Shown here: piece after piece, positions 46,230-56,046 of the stretch
Layout of the letters: each line of letters begins with the position of its first letter
Numbering within the stretch: position 1 is the stretch's first letter
DNA from: Clostridium guangxiense
GTDB lineage: Bacteria > Bacillota > Clostridia > Clostridiales > Clostridiaceae
NCBI RefSeq assembly: GCF_021043395.1
Contig: NZ_JAJNKE010000004.1
Span: forward strand, 1-64,000
DNA length: 64,000 bases
Direction: 5' to 3'
Notes under the pieces: model-generated
Seen by the model: the letters and a program-made list of their open reading frames with translations, nothing else
Told to the model about the DNA's origin: nothing
The model's database searches: none
Made by a program: the position numbers and the translations under genes

Positions 46230-46270
46230 ATTTTAATATAAATTATTATATCATTAATTTATATTAAAAT
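46230..46270. promoter_or_regulatory. 15-bp palindrome upstream of clpS
   Basis: ATTTTAATATAAATT and AATTTATATTAAAAT are perfect arms with an 11-nt spacer. It is made of A and T only, so chance is not negligible, but the promoter position suits an operator. It does not match the CtsR box. Confidence 0.4.
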
Positions 46271-46303
46271 ATATGTATGAAGTGGCATTTTATTATACTA
46301 ATG

Positions 46304-46342
46304 TAAAAAAACAAGCTACTGTTTCACTTTAAACAGCAGCTT
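46304..46342 (-). terminator. Terminator of the M3 peptidase gene
   Basis: On the minus strand AAGCTGCTGTTT pairs with AAACAGTAGCTT with one wobble and is followed by GTTTTTTT. Confidence 0.85.
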
Positions 46343-46360
46343 GCTTGAAGTTTTCATTAT

Positions 46361-48055
46361 TCAAAACTTAGAGTCATCTATACCATCAATCCATTTTTCT
46401 ACAGGATCAACTATACTTTTTATGCTTCCAGCTTCAAATGGAGAAATAAGCTTTGCACTTTTAACTAATTCTAAGAAAGACTTACTTCCACCTAATTTGC
46501 ATAATGATGCATAGTCTTTCCAAGCCTCATCTCTATTATCAAGAGACTTTTTCCAAAATTGAAATGCACAAAGTTGAGCGAGAGTATAATCAATATAATA
46601 AAATGGGCTTTCATATATATGCCTTTGCTGCTGCCAATACCCACCATTTTCTAGAAAATCATTATCTTCATAATCTACATAAGGAAGATATTTTTTTTCG
46701 ATTTCTCTCCAAGCCTTTTTTCTATCATCCGGCGTCATATCTGGATTTTCATATACAACATGCTGAAATTCATCAACTGCAACGCCGTATGGTATAAATA
46801 AAAGTGCATCGCTTATATGGAAAAATCTATACTTTTCTTCCTCTTCCTCAAAGAACAACTTCATCCATGGCCATGTAAAAAACTCCATACTCATAGAATG
46901 TATTTCCGCAGCTTCATAAGTTGGAAAACTATATTCAGGTATATTTAAATCCCTACTTGAAAATACCTGGAATGCATGCCCCGCTTCATGAGTAAGTACA
47001 TTAACATCTCCTGATGTGCCATTAAAGTTAGAAAATATAAATGGTGATCTGTATTTACTTATATAAGTACAATATCCGCCACTGCCTTTTCCTTTTTTAC
47101 TTACAAGATCCATAAGTTCATTTTCAATCATAAAATTAAAAAACTCTTTAGTCTCATTTGAAAGCTCACCATACATTTTTTGTGCATCTTTTACCATCCA
47201 TTCTGCATCTCCATGTGGTTTAGCATTTCCTGATTTAAAATAAAACTTAAGATCGTAATATTTTATTTTATCAAGTCCAAGTCTTTTTCTCTGCTTCTCA
47301 ATGATTTTTTGTGATACTGGAACTATTACCTTTTTAACTTGTTCCCTAAAATTCTTAACCATTTCAGAATTATAATCTGATCTTAACATTCTCTTGTATG
47401 CAAGTTCTACAAAATTATTAAATCCAAGCTTTTTAGCTATTCTAGTTCTTACCTTTACAAGTTTGTCATATATATCATCAAATTCTTTGCTATTATCTAC
47501 AAAAAACTTATATTTTTTCTCACTTGCTTCTTTTCTAATCTTCCTATCCTTTGATAAAGTAAATGGAATCATCTGTGAAAGATTTCTCTCTTCTCCCTCA
47601 TACATTATTTTAGCTGATGCTAAAAGTTTTGTATATTTGCTTGATAATTCATTTTCCTCTTTAAGGTCATCTATTACTTCATCAGAAATTGTTGATATTT
47701 GATATTCAGCTATAGTAAATAATTGTCTACCCCATTTTTTTTCAAGTTCATCTCTAAACTTTGAATTTATAAGACATTTATAATAATTTGATATTATTCC
47801 TTCATATATTGGCATATTTTTATCCCAAAAATTTTGTTCTTCTTCATAAAAAGAATCATTTGTATCAATTGTATGTCTTATGCTTGCAATAGTCATCATA
47901 GACTCAATTTCATTTCTTAATTTATTAATTTGTCTTATTATTTCATCTTGTTTTTTAAAACTATCTGCTGCTCTAAATTTCTTAAAAAAATCGTTAAATT
48001 CACTCCTTATATCAGCAATACATGGTCTTTTGTATTCGAATTCTTTAAATTTCAT
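46361..48055 (-). CDS. M3-family oligoendopeptidase (PepF-like)
   Basis: The 564-aa protein has the zinc motif in LTHEAGHAFQVFSSR (HExxH), with the downstream Glu of the M3 family in YEAAEIHSMSMEFF. It should cleave short peptides in the cytoplasm. ATG at 48055 (MKFKEFEYKRP) is chosen because AAAGAGGAT lies about nine bases upstream; the frame opens at 48076. It shares the minus strand with the L,D-transpeptidase gene just upstream (37 bases). Confidence 0.92.
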   Translation of the reverse strand: MKFKEFEYKRPCIADIRSEFNDFFKKFRAADSFKKQDEIIRQINKLRNEIESMMTIASIRHTIDTNDSFYEEEQNFWDKNMPIYEGIISNYYKCLINSKFRDELEKKWGRQLFTIAEYQISTISDEVIDDLKEENELSSKYTKLLASAKIMYEGEERNLSQMIPFTLSKDRKIRKEASEKKYKFFVDNSKEFDDIYDKLVKVRTRIAKKLGFNNFVELAYKRMLRSDYNSEMVKNFREQVKKVIVPVSQKIIEKQRKRLGLDKIKYYDLKFYFKSGNAKPHGDAEWMVKDAQKMYGELSNETKEFFNFMIENELMDLVSKKGKGSGGYCTYISKYRSPFIFSNFNGTSGDVNVLTHEAGHAFQVFSSRDLNIPEYSFPTYEAAEIHSMSMEFFTWPWMKLFFEEEEEKYRFFHISDALLFIPYGVAVDEFQHVVYENPDMTPDDRKKAWREIEKKYLPYVDYEDNDFLENGGYWQQQRHIYESPFYYIDYTLAQLCAFQFWKKSLDNRDEAWKDYASLCKLGGSKSFLELVKSAKLISPFEAGSIKSIVDPVEKWIDGIDDSKF

Positions 48056-48091
48056 TTTCATATCCTCTTTCTTCATACTTTTAATTATGTC

Positions 48092-48946
48092 TTAATATAT
48101 CCATATTGCAGTTCCCATAGGCATATTATCATATATATACTTTGCATTTTCTAATGCCAGTCGTACACATCCATGTGATAAAGATGCTCCTAAAGTTCCA
48201 TCTACAACATTACCATTTATATCATAAAGTATACTATGAAATAAATAATTTCCTTGTATTTGGGTGTAGTATTTACATATAACATTATTCGCTGTTTTGA
48301 ATGCCGGACCTTTACCTTGTACAAAAAAATGCCCTGTTACTGTAGGTGTTTCTGCTGCTCCAGAGGTGCATGGAAAAGTATTTATAAGACTCCAACCGTG
48401 ATTACTTCCATTGAAAATATACACACGTTGTTCTTTAAGAGAAGCTATTATTAAATATTTTGTATAACTGCTTAAATCGTTTGAATTTGCAACTCCCTCA
48501 GCTGCTGATTTATAGGCTTGCACTTCTTGATTTGAAGCTGGTCCAAGATTAGAATTGCACATTTTATCTGATGTAGGTGTTTCTTTTAGTAATTTCATTG
48601 TATTATCAGAAACGGATCCATCCATAGTTACATTGTGTCTATATTGAAAATCCCTTACAGCCCAATCAGTTTGGACCCCAAATTTACCATCATCTGAAAC
48701 TGGATATCCATAACTAATGAGTTTATCCTGAATATACTTTACTTTTTCCCCTTTAGAACCAACCTTATATACCTCCGGTTTTTTCTCTTCTAGTTTTTTC
48801 ACTTCATTTTTGGCTTTTTGTTTTTTTGATGCTAAATTTTCAGATTTGACATTATTTTTTAGATTACTTTTTGTATTTGCTGAACATCCACAAAAAGATA
48901 AAACAACTAATAAAATTAACACAAAAAAAATATTTCTTTTCTTCAT
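48092..48946 (-). CDS. L,D-transpeptidase lipoprotein with peptidoglycan-binding domain
   Basis: The 284-aa protein has a lipoprotein signal (hydrophobic 6-18, FCGC with lipidated Cys21), a Lys/Glu-rich linker, a PG_binding_1 domain (about 65-120; GEKVKYIQDKLISYGYP) and a C-terminal YkuD domain with the catalytic SHGCVRL. It should form 3-3 crosslinks in peptidoglycan outside the cell. ATG follows GAAGGG. It may be co-transcribed with the M3 peptidase downstream, without obvious functional link. Confidence 0.92.
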   Translation of the reverse strand: MKKRNIFFVLILLVVLSFCGCSANTKSNLKNNVKSENLASKKQKAKNEVKKLEEKKPEVYKVGSKGEKVKYIQDKLISYGYPVSDDGKFGVQTDWAVRDFQYRHNVTMDGSVSDNTMKLLKETPTSDKMCNSNLGPASNQEVQAYKSAAEGVANSNDLSSYTKYLIIASLKEQRVYIFNGSNHGWSLINTFPCTSGAAETPTVTGHFFVQGKGPAFKTANNVICKYYTQIQGNYLFHSILYDINGNVVDGTLGASLSHGCVRLALENAKYIYDNMPMGTAIWIY

Positions 48947-48971
48947 TGTTAAAACCCTTCATCCCTATATA

Positions 48972-49006
48972 ATATAATAAGTTCATATTCCATGAACTTA
49001 TTATAT
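48972..49006. repeat. 15-bp perfect inverted repeat between purB and the L,D-transpeptidase gene
   Basis: ATATAATAAGTTCAT and ATGAACTTATTATAT are perfect arms around a 5-nt loop. No T-run follows on the minus strand. It lies 25 bases upstream of the L,D-transpeptidase start and 45 bases after purB. Confidence 0.65.
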
Positions 49007-49050
49007 ACTTTTATAAATGTCGTGTAAATACATTTTCTAAAATTTTACAT

Positions 49051-50481
49051 TTATACACTTATACTTACGGAGACATTTAAACATTCTTTATTGTTTTCGA
49101 GAACAGGTTTTACACATTCATTTATATAATCTTCTACCTGACCTGATGATCTCCCTGTAAATTTTTTAGGATCTATAATCTCATCAATTTCCTCCTCAGT
49201 TAACTTAAACATAGGATTCTTCTTAATTTTATCTATCAAATCATTCGATAATCCTTCCTGCTTTATTCTTTTAGCAGTTTCCATAGAGTACTCCCTTATT
49301 ACTTCATGTAATTCCTGTCTATCTCCTCCTCTTTTAACGGCTTCCATCATTATATTTTCTGTAGCCATAAAAGGAAGTTCATTTTTAACATGAGAAGCTA
49401 TAACTTTTTCATACACTACCATATTACTTGATACATTTATATAAAGGTTTAATACGCCATCTAAGGCCAAAAACCCCTCTGCAACTGAAAGCCTTTTATT
49501 AGCAGAATCATCAAGGGTTCTTTCAAACCATTGTGTAGATGACGTTATAGCTGGATTTAAAGCATCTACAATAACGTATCTAGAAAGTGCACTTATTCTT
49601 TCTGATCTCATAGGATTTCTTTTATATGCCATAGCAGAAGATCCTATTTGATTCTTTTCAAAAGGTTCTTCCATTTCCTTCATATTTTGAAGTATTCTAA
49701 GATCATTGCTAAATTTATATGCGCTTTGGGCAATTTCAGATAGTGTATTTAAAACTATGGAATCCACTTTTCTTGGATAAGTTTGACCTGTAACATTGTA
49801 TGCTTTCTTGAATCCCATTTTGCTTACTACTCTTTTCTCTAACTCCTTAACTTTACTTTCATCTCCATTAAAAAGTTCCATAAAACTAGCTTGAGTTCCT
49901 GTTGTTCCCTTAACGCCTCTTAATTTTAAATTTTCAATTACAAAATCCAAATTCTCAAGATCTATCATTAAATCCTGTATCCAAAGTGTGCATCTCTTTC
50001 CAACAGTAGTCAATTGTGCTGGTTGAAGATGTGTAAAGCCAAGCGTTGGTAACGCTTTATATTTAAGTGCAAATTGACTTAAATGACTTATTACATTAAT
50101 TAGCTTCCTTTTGATTATTAATAATGCTTCCTTCATTATTATTATATCTGTGTTATCTCCAACATAACATGATGTAGCTCCAAGATGAATTATTCCCTTT
50201 GCTGATGGACATTGAACACCATAAGCATATACATGGCTCATAACATCATGTCTTACTATTTTTTCTCTTTCTTCAGCTGCTTCGTAATTTATATCATCAA
50301 TATGCTTTTTAAGTTCATCAACCTGATCTTGTGTTATATTGAGTCCAAGTTCCATTTCACTCTCTGCAAGTGCTACCCAAAGTTTTCTCCAGGTTTTAAA
50401 CTTCATCTCATCAGAAAATAGATAACTCATATCAGCTGAAGCATATCTCCTATTAAGTGGTGTTTCGTAAGCATTTCTCAT
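49051..50481 (-). CDS. purB: Adenylosuccinate lyase
   Basis: The 476-aa protein is a member of the fumarase/aspartase superfamily with the signature GSSAMAYKRNPMRSER and the substrate-binding THLQPAQ-like FTHLQPAQLTT. It cleaves adenylosuccinate and SAICAR in purine synthesis. The length fits the eukaryote-like longer PurB branch found in clostridia. ATG start behind GGAGGTAT. It stands apart from other purine genes, and no purine riboswitch is seen in its leader. Confidence 0.95.
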   Translation of the reverse strand: MRNAYETPLNRRYASADMSYLFSDEMKFKTWRKLWVALAESEMELGLNITQDQVDELKKHIDDINYEAAEEREKIVRHDVMSHVYAYGVQCPSAKGIIHLGATSCYVGDNTDIIIMKEALLIIKRKLINVISHLSQFALKYKALPTLGFTHLQPAQLTTVGKRCTLWIQDLMIDLENLDFVIENLKLRGVKGTTGTQASFMELFNGDESKVKELEKRVVSKMGFKKAYNVTGQTYPRKVDSIVLNTLSEIAQSAYKFSNDLRILQNMKEMEEPFEKNQIGSSAMAYKRNPMRSERISALSRYVIVDALNPAITSSTQWFERTLDDSANKRLSVAEGFLALDGVLNLYINVSSNMVVYEKVIASHVKNELPFMATENIMMEAVKRGGDRQELHEVIREYSMETAKRIKQEGLSNDLIDKIKKNPMFKLTEEEIDEIIDPKKFTGRSSGQVEDYINECVKPVLENNKECLNVSVSISV

Positions 50482-50594
50482 AATATACCTCCGTACGTAA
50501 TCTTTATAATTATAATATTCGTTTATAGTATATCATATATTCATTAACAATTTAATATATTTTATTCGTGTTTTTTATATGTATCTTTTAAAAT

Positions 50595-50630
50595 AAAAAA
50601 CAATGAAAATTAAAATTTTCATTGTTTTTT
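50595..50630 (-). terminator. Terminator of ptsH
   Basis: AAAAAACAATGAAAAT and ATTTTCATTGTTTTTT form a 16-bp stem with a short loop and T-run on the minus strand. Confidence 0.92.
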
Positions 50631-50639
50631 TATTTTAAA

Positions 50640-50900
50640 CTATTCATCTAATGATTCTATTAATTTAACGATTTCTTCTGCTGCTAATGCTTCATCATCA
50701 CCAGAAACAATTATTTTAATTGTACTATCCTTAGTTACTCCTAAAGATAAAACACCAATTAAACTTTTAGCATTTGCTTTTTTACCATTGAATTCCATAT
50801 TAACATCTGATTTAAAGCTAGAAGCCTTTTTTACAAGTAAAGTCGCTGGCCTAGCATGTAAACCAGTTGCACTTTTTACAATAACACTTTTTGTTACCAT
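50640..50900 (-). CDS. ptsH: Phosphocarrier protein HPr
   Basis: The 86-aa protein has the active-site His15 in GLHARPA and the regulatory Ser46 in NAKSLIGV, the residue phosphorylated by HPr kinase in Firmicutes. It passes phosphate from enzyme I to the sugar-specific EIIA proteins. ptsI is not adjacent, as in several clostridia. The EIIA-Glc gene lies 95 bases upstream. Its own terminator follows. Confidence 0.96.
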   Translation of the reverse strand: MVTKSVIVKSATGLHARPATLLVKKASSFKSDVNMEFNGKKANAKSLIGVLSLGVTKDSTIKIIVSGDDEALAAEEIVKLIESLDE

Positions 50901-50995
50901 TTAATAACCACCTCTATATAATTAATTGTTAATTTAGCTTAGTACAGTATAACATAATATGATAACATATTCAATAAAATTTTCACAAATTCCTA

Positions 50996-51454
50996 CTAGT
51001 CAATACAAAATTGAACAAATTCTTTTCCTGCTTCTTTGACAAAATAATCAACATCGTAGCTTTTTACTCGCTCAGAATTTGTTATTACAACAGGAGTAGT
51101 TATTGATGCATTCTTTTCTAAAAGCTCTCTATCAAAGCTTAATATTTTATCTCCTGCCTTTACACTATCTCCAACTTTTACATACAATGCAAAGCCTTTT
51201 CCCTCTAATTTTGCACTATCAAGTCCAATATGGATAAGTACTTTTATCCCATCTTCATTTTCTACTGCAATGGCGTGATTTGTTTTATATATTAAAACAA
51301 TCTTACCATCAATTGGTGAAACAACATTGCCATCAGACGGCTCTATAGCTGCCCCTTCACCCATTATCTTTTTATTAAACAAATAATCATTTACATCTGA
51401 CAAAGGAAGAACTTTACCGTTAATAGGAAGAACCATTTTTATTGTCTTGCTCAT
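50996..51454 (-). CDS. crr: Stand-alone PTS glucose-type EIIA
   Basis: The 152-aa protein has His60 (TNHAIAV) and His75 (LIHIGLD), matching His75 and His90 of E. coli EIIA-Glc; His75 here is the phosphorylated residue. It lacks fused EIIB and EIIC domains and may serve several EIIBC permeases. ATG follows AGGGGTGAT. The gene is 18 bases after the aminotransferase stop, so the two are likely co-transcribed. The symbol follows E. coli usage. Confidence 0.93.
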   Translation of the reverse strand: MSKTIKMVLPINGKVLPLSDVNDYLFNKKIMGEGAAIEPSDGNVVSPIDGKIVLIYKTNHAIAVENEDGIKVLIHIGLDSAKLEGKGFALYVKVGDSVKAGDKILSFDRELLEKNASITTPVVITNSERVKSYDVDYFVKEAGKEFVQFCID

Positions 51455-51472
51455 AATATCACCCCTGAATTA

Positions 51473-52672
51473 TTAATTTAATTTATTTATAAAATCTTCT
51501 ATTCTATCTAAACCTTCAATTATGTTATCCATAGAAGTTGCATATGAAAGTCTTATATAACTATCCTTTCCAAAGCCTGCACCAGGAATAGCTGCTACAT
51601 TATTTTCCTCTAAAAGCTTGCTGCAAAAGTCAAAAGAACTATTTACTACTAAACCATTTATTTTCTTTCCAAAAAGTTCACTTATATTTATCATCACATA
51701 AAAAGCACCTTTAGGATTACTTCCACAGTGTATTCCTTTAATACTTTCTATCTTATTAACCATGTATTCTCTTCTCTTCTTAAATTCACCCACCATATGC
51801 TTTAAAGCATCTTGGCTGCCATTTAAAGCTTCTACACTGGCATATTGTGATATAGAATTAACATTTGCAGTTGTATGGCTTTGAATATTCGACATAAGCT
51901 TTATTATTTTTTCATTTCCTGAAGCAGCATATCCTACTCTCCATCCAGTCATAGCATAAGATTTAGACATTCCATTTATAACAACTGTTCTTTTAAAAGC
52001 ATCTTCACTAAGACTTGCAATGCTTACATGCTTTTCACCATCATAAATGAGTTTTTCATATATTTCATCTGATATGATAATTAAATCTTTTTCTTTAGCA
52101 AATTCAGCAATTTTAGTGAGCTCTTCTTTAGTATAAACAGCTCCAGTTGGATTGTTAGGACTGTTTATAATTATTGCTTTTGTTTTATTAGTATATACCT
52201 TTTTAATGTCTTCAACAGTAAATTTAAAATTATTTTCTTCGTTAGTTTCTATAATTACAGAAACTCCATCATTTAATTTTACAAGTTCAGGATATGTAAC
52301 CCAATATGGTGATGCAATTATAACCTCATCAAGTGGATTAAGTATTGCTGTAAATACATTTGCTAAGCACTGCTTTGCACCTGTGGAAACAATAATTTGT
52401 GATATCTCGTAATTTAAATTATTGTCTCTCTTAAACTTACTTTTTATTGCTTCTTTAAGCTCTTTTATTCCAGAAGAAGCTGTATATTTTGTATACCCCT
52501 CATTCATGGCTGAAACAGCTGCATTAATAATGTTTTGAGGTGTATTAAAGTCAGGTTCACCTGCTCCAAAACCAATTACATTTACACCCTGCTCTTTTAA
52601 TTCCTTAGCCTTTGCTGTTATTGCCAAAGTTATAGATGGTGCTATAGCTTCCGCCTTTTTCGATAAAACCAT
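51473..52672 (-). CDS. aspB: Pyridoxal-phosphate aspartate-type aminotransferase
   Basis: The 399-aa fold-type I aminotransferase has GAGEPDF near the N-terminus, NSPNNPTGAVY, and the PLP lysine in NGMSKSYAMTGWRVGY. It best fits the Ib-subgroup aspartate aminotransferases (AspB-like), which interconvert aspartate and 2-oxoglutarate with oxaloacetate and glutamate. Aromatic specificity cannot be excluded. ATG start. The following PTS EIIA gene is only 18 bases away, an unexplained pairing. Confidence 0.9.
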   Translation of the reverse strand: MVLSKKAEAIAPSITLAITAKAKELKEQGVNVIGFGAGEPDFNTPQNIINAAVSAMNEGYTKYTASSGIKELKEAIKSKFKRDNNLNYEISQIIVSTGAKQCLANVFTAILNPLDEVIIASPYWVTYPELVKLNDGVSVIIETNEENNFKFTVEDIKKVYTNKTKAIIINSPNNPTGAVYTKEELTKIAEFAKEKDLIIISDEIYEKLIYDGEKHVSIASLSEDAFKRTVVINGMSKSYAMTGWRVGYAASGNEKIIKLMSNIQSHTTANVNSISQYASVEALNGSQDALKHMVGEFKKRREYMVNKIESIKGIHCGSNPKGAFYVMINISELFGKKINGLVVNSSFDFCSKLLEENNVAAIPGAGFGKDSYIRLSYATSMDNIIEGLDRIEDFINKLN

Positions 52673-52806
52673 TTTGTATTTCCTCCAAACTTATAGAAAT
52701 ATAACCCTTTAACTAGTTACTAAGTTATAATCTATTGATCTAAAATATTACAGTTTCATACTATTTCAATATATAATCAATTATAGCTGCTGTAAATCCA
52801 CTGTAA

Positions 52807-53679
52807 TTATAATTTAAAATAGATTACTATTATTACTACCAAAAACCAGCAAACAATGTTAACTAAAAATGGCATATCTTTAGTAAAGATATCCTCTGGT
52901 TTACCACCGATATTTGCCTTTTCCATTAAATATTCATATCTAAATATACCATACAATACAAAAGGGATAGTTATCATCATACTCCTATTTTGTATAGAAC
53001 TAAAAGTATACAAACAATAAGCCATTAAAATTGATGGAGTGACAATTGTGAGCATTTTATCAATTAATTCTACTGAATATTCTTCTAAAATTTTTCGTGT
53101 CTTAGTACGATTTTCCTTCATCGATATAATTTCACTTTTTCTTTTATTTAAGGCAATAAATAGAGCAAGCAATATAGTACATAGTATTATCCATGGAGAC
53201 AATTCAACACTTGTTGCTATACCACCACTTGCAAGTCTCATAACAAATCCAGCTGTTATTATCATCACATCTATAATAACTACGTTTTTTAAAATAAAAG
53301 AATAAAATATATTCATAACTACATACATCATTAATAAAATTAATATCTTTATATTAACTATACTCGTAAAAGTAATTATAAAAATAAGTAGTATTACATC
53401 TAAGATTATACCTTGACCTTTTGACACCTTTCCACTAGCTATTGGTCTGTATTTTTTTATAGGATGTTTTCTATCCTTGTCTGCATCTACTATGTCATTA
53501 AACACATACACACTAGAAGAGGTTAAGCAAAACATTGCAAATACAAATAAATTCATTAAAACTAGTCTTGCGTTCAAAAAATTTCCTGAAAATATAATAG
53601 CACCGAATACAAATAGATTCTTAGTCCACTGCTTTGGTCTCATAAGTAGTAATAAAGCTTTAAGATTTAATTTTTTCAT
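52807..53679 (-). CDS. UbiA-family prenyltransferase, DPPR-synthase-like
   Basis: The 290-aa membrane protein has about eight helices and the Asp-rich motif NDIVDADKDRKHP, with RPIASGKVS after it. The pattern MRPKQWTKNLFVFG at the N-terminus is typical of decaprenyl-phosphate phosphoribosyltransferase-like UbiA enzymes, which attach a phosphoribosyl unit to polyprenyl phosphate. No DprE1/DprE2-type genes are adjacent, so the pathway is uncertain. Its prenyl donor would ultimately derive from the MEP pathway. Confidence 0.82.
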   Translation of the reverse strand: MKKLNLKALLLLMRPKQWTKNLFVFGAIIFSGNFLNARLVLMNLFVFAMFCLTSSSVYVFNDIVDADKDRKHPIKKYRPIASGKVSKGQGIILDVILLIFIITFTSIVNIKILILLMMYVVMNIFYSFILKNVVIIDVMIITAGFVMRLASGGIATSVELSPWIILCTILLALFIALNKRKSEIISMKENRTKTRKILEEYSVELIDKMLTIVTPSILMAYCLYTFSSIQNRSMMITIPFVLYGIFRYEYLMEKANIGGKPEDIFTKDMPFLVNIVCWFLVVIIVIYFKL

Positions 53680-53721
53680 AACATTCCTCCATACAATAAT
53701 TTATCATACTTTGGTAATAAA

Positions 53722-53753
53722 TAAAAGAGACTTCAAATAAATTTAAAGTCTCT
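53722..53753 (-). terminator. Terminator of spoVS
   Basis: On the minus strand AGAGACTTTAAA and TTTGAAGTCTCT pair with one wobble and run into TTTATT. Confidence 0.85.
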
Positions 53754-53768
53754 CTGTAAAAATCTTTA

Positions 53769-54029
53769 CTATCTTGGCTGAACTATTAATTTTATTGCAG
53801 TTCTTTCTTCACCATCTATTTCAATATCTGTAAAAGCTGGAATACAAACTAAATCTATACCGCTTGGTGCTACAAATCCCCTTGCTATGGCTATAGCTTT
53901 TACTGCCTGATTAATTGCTCCAGCACCTATTGCCTGAATTTCGGCAGCTCCCCTTTCTCTTAAAACTCCTGCTAAAGCACCTGCTACTGAATTTGGACTT
54001 GATTTTGCTGAAACTTTTAATACTTCCAT
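53769..54029 (-). CDS. spoVS: Stage V sporulation protein S
   Basis: The 86-aa protein (start MEVLKVSAKSSPNSVAGALA) is the very conserved SpoVS, an Alba-like small protein that affects sporulation and septation in Bacillus. ATG at 54029 has TAGGAGG upstream; the frame opens at 54077. spoVS, rny and recA form a conserved neighbourhood, here each with its own terminator. Confidence 0.96.
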   Translation of the reverse strand: MEVLKVSAKSSPNSVAGALAGVLRERGAAEIQAIGAGAINQAVKAIAIARGFVAPSGIDLVCIPAFTDIEIDGEERTAIKLIVQPR

Positions 54030-54142
54030 AATAACCCTCCTACGTTGATAAAATTGTAAATAATTATTTAATAACATAGGTATATAATTCTACATATTTT
54101 AAATAATTCCTTCTAAAACCAAAAAAAAAATTATTTGGAATA

Positions 54143-54177
54143 TAAAAATTCCCTTCAAATATTTTTGAAAGGAATTT
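54143..54177 (-). terminator. Terminator of rny
   Basis: AAATTCCTTTCAAA and TTTGAAGGGAATTT pair with one mismatch or wobble on the minus strand, followed by TTAT. Confidence 0.8.
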
Positions 54178-54196
54178 ATTTTCTAACATACATTTT

Positions 54197-55744
54197 TTAT
54201 TTTGCATAATCAACTGCTCGGGTTTCTCTTATTACATTTATTTTAATTTGACCAGGATATTCTAATTGATCTTCTATATTTTTAACAATATTCCTTGCCA
54301 TTTCTACTGAACCCGCATCGTCTACTACATCTGGTTTAACCATAATTCTGATTTCTCTTCCAGCCTGAATGGCATATGACTTTTCTACGCCTTCATAAGA
54401 ATTAGCTATTTCTTCTAATTTTTCTAATCGCTTTATATATGCTTCCAGTGTTTCTCTTCTTGCACCTGGTCTTGCTGCTGATATAGCATCTGCAGCCTGA
54501 ACCAAAATTGCCTCTAGTGCTTGAGGTTCAACATCACCATGATGAGCTGCTATAGCATTTACAATCAAAGAAGATTCATGATATTTTTTTGCAACTTCTG
54601 CACCAATTAATGCATGTGGTCCTTCAACTTCATGATCTACAGCTTTACCTATATCATGAAGCAATCCAGCTCTTTTAGCAAATGTAGGGTCTATTCCCAA
54701 TTCAGATGCCATAAAACCTGCTAAATAAGAAACTTCTATAGAATGCTTTAAAACGTTTTGACCATAACTGGTCCTATATTTTAATCTTCCTAAAAGTCTA
54801 ATCAGTTCACTATGTAGACCATGAACTCCTGTTTCAAATGTAGCTTGCTCTCCCTCTTCCTTAATATTATTTTCAACTTCTTTTTTGGCTTTTTCAACCA
54901 TTTCTTCAATTCTAGCTGGATGAATTCTTCCATCTAATATTAATTTTTCAAGGGCTATTTTGGCTACTTCTCTTCTTATAGGATCAAACCCAGATAAAAT
55001 AACTGCCTCAGGAGTATCATCAATTATCAAATCAACTCCAGTTAAAGTTTCGAGAGCTCTTATATTTCTGCCTTCTCTACCTATTATTCTACCTTTCATT
55101 TCATCATTAGGAAGCGCTACAACATAAACAGTAGACTCAGCTACATGATCTGCTGCACATCTTTGTATAGCATAAGTAATAATTTCTCTTGCTTTTTTAT
55201 CAGCCTCTTCTTTTGCTTTTTGCTCAATATCTTTAATCATAACTGCGGTTTCATGCTTTATTTCTTTTCTTGTTTCTTCTAAAAGCATTTGCTTAGCTTC
55301 TTCAGAAGTAAATCCTGAAAGCTTTTCAAGCTCTTTTCTTTGAGTTACATATAATTCTTCAATACTGCTTTCCTTCTCTTTAATTGAGGATTCACGCTGA
55401 TTGAGAACATCTTCTTTCTTTTCTAACACTTCACTTTTTTTGTCTAAACTTTCTTCTCTTTGAATATTTCTTCTTTCTAATCTTTGAATTTCATTTCTTC
55501 TTTCTCTTGTTTCCTTGTCAAGATCTGCTCTGAGTTTATGAACTTCCTCTTTTGCTTCCAGAATTGCTTCTTTCTTAGAAGATTCAGCTTCTTTTAAAGC
55601 ATCCTCTTTTATTCTTTTAGCTTCTTCCTCTGCCTTTGAAAGTTTTGCCCAGGCATACTTCTTTCTAAAATATAGTTCTATTGCCACTAATACAAGTATT
55701 ATAACAATGGCAATTAAAAATTTATAAATATAATTATTATTCAT
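54197..55744 (-). CDS. rny: Ribonuclease Y
   Basis: The 515-aa protein has an N-terminal membrane anchor (about 7-25), a long coiled coil (30-190), a KH RNA-binding domain ([19 protein letters not shown]) and an HD domain with [10 protein letters not shown]. It initiates mRNA decay at the membrane. ATG follows GGAGGTG. A consensus promoter lies at 55872-55900. Alternative symbol ymdA. Confidence 0.97.
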   Translation of the reverse strand: MNNNYIYKFLIAIVIILVLVAIELYFRKKYAWAKLSKAEEEAKRIKEDALKEAESSKKEAILEAKEEVHKLRADLDKETRERRNEIQRLERRNIQREESLDKKSEVLEKKEDVLNQRESSIKEKESSIEELYVTQRKELEKLSGFTSEEAKQMLLEETRKEIKHETAVMIKDIEQKAKEEADKKAREIITYAIQRCAADHVAESTVYVVALPNDEMKGRIIGREGRNIRALETLTGVDLIIDDTPEAVILSGFDPIRREVAKIALEKLILDGRIHPARIEEMVEKAKKEVENNIKEEGEQATFETGVHGLHSELIRLLGRLKYRTSYGQNVLKHSIEVSYLAGFMASELGIDPTFAKRAGLLHDIGKAVDHEVEGPHALIGAEVAKKYHESSLIVNAIAAHHGDVEPQALEAILVQAADAISAARPGARRETLEAYIKRLEKLEEIANSYEGVEKSYAIQAGREIRIMVKPDVVDDAGSVEMARNIVKNIEDQLEYPGQIKINVIRETRAVDYAK

Positions 55745-55871
55745 TGCCTCAAAACACCTCCTTTGCTTATTTTGTCACATTATTTGAAGTACATGAAAGC
55801 TATGAAAAGGTGTCATATTTATTCAATTGGCAATCATTTGAATATGCTAAACCAGTATTTGTATATAATTT

Positions 55872-55900
55872 ATTGTATATTAAATTAACTATTATGTCAA
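55872..55900 (-). promoter_or_regulatory. Sigma-A promoter of rny
   Basis: TTGACA (55900-55895) and TACAAT (55877-55872) are 17 bases apart on the minus strand, about 125 bases upstream of the rny start. The stretch 55745-56046 holds this promoter and the recA terminator but no gene. Confidence 0.75.
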
Positions 55901-55973
55901 GTTAAAGATATTTACTTTCATTTTAATATTGAATAAAAATTATAAATCTATTATGGTACTTTTAACAAAATTC

Positions 55974-56026
55974 CACTAAAAAAATAGAACCACTTAAATT
56001 TTAATTTGTAAGTAGGCTCTATTTTC
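55974..56026 (-). terminator. Terminator of recA
   Basis: On the minus strand AAAATAGAGCC..ACTTA pairs with TAAGTGG..TCTATTTT with small bulges and is followed by a T-run. Confidence 0.8.
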
Positions 56027-56046
56027 TATAATAATTTTATATAAAG

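Noticed and set aside
48946-48965. Fourth copy of the GTGAAGGG repeat near the L,D-transpeptidase start
   Set aside because: Only GAAGGGTTTTAAC matches and it is the ribosome site of that gene; no hairpin follows.
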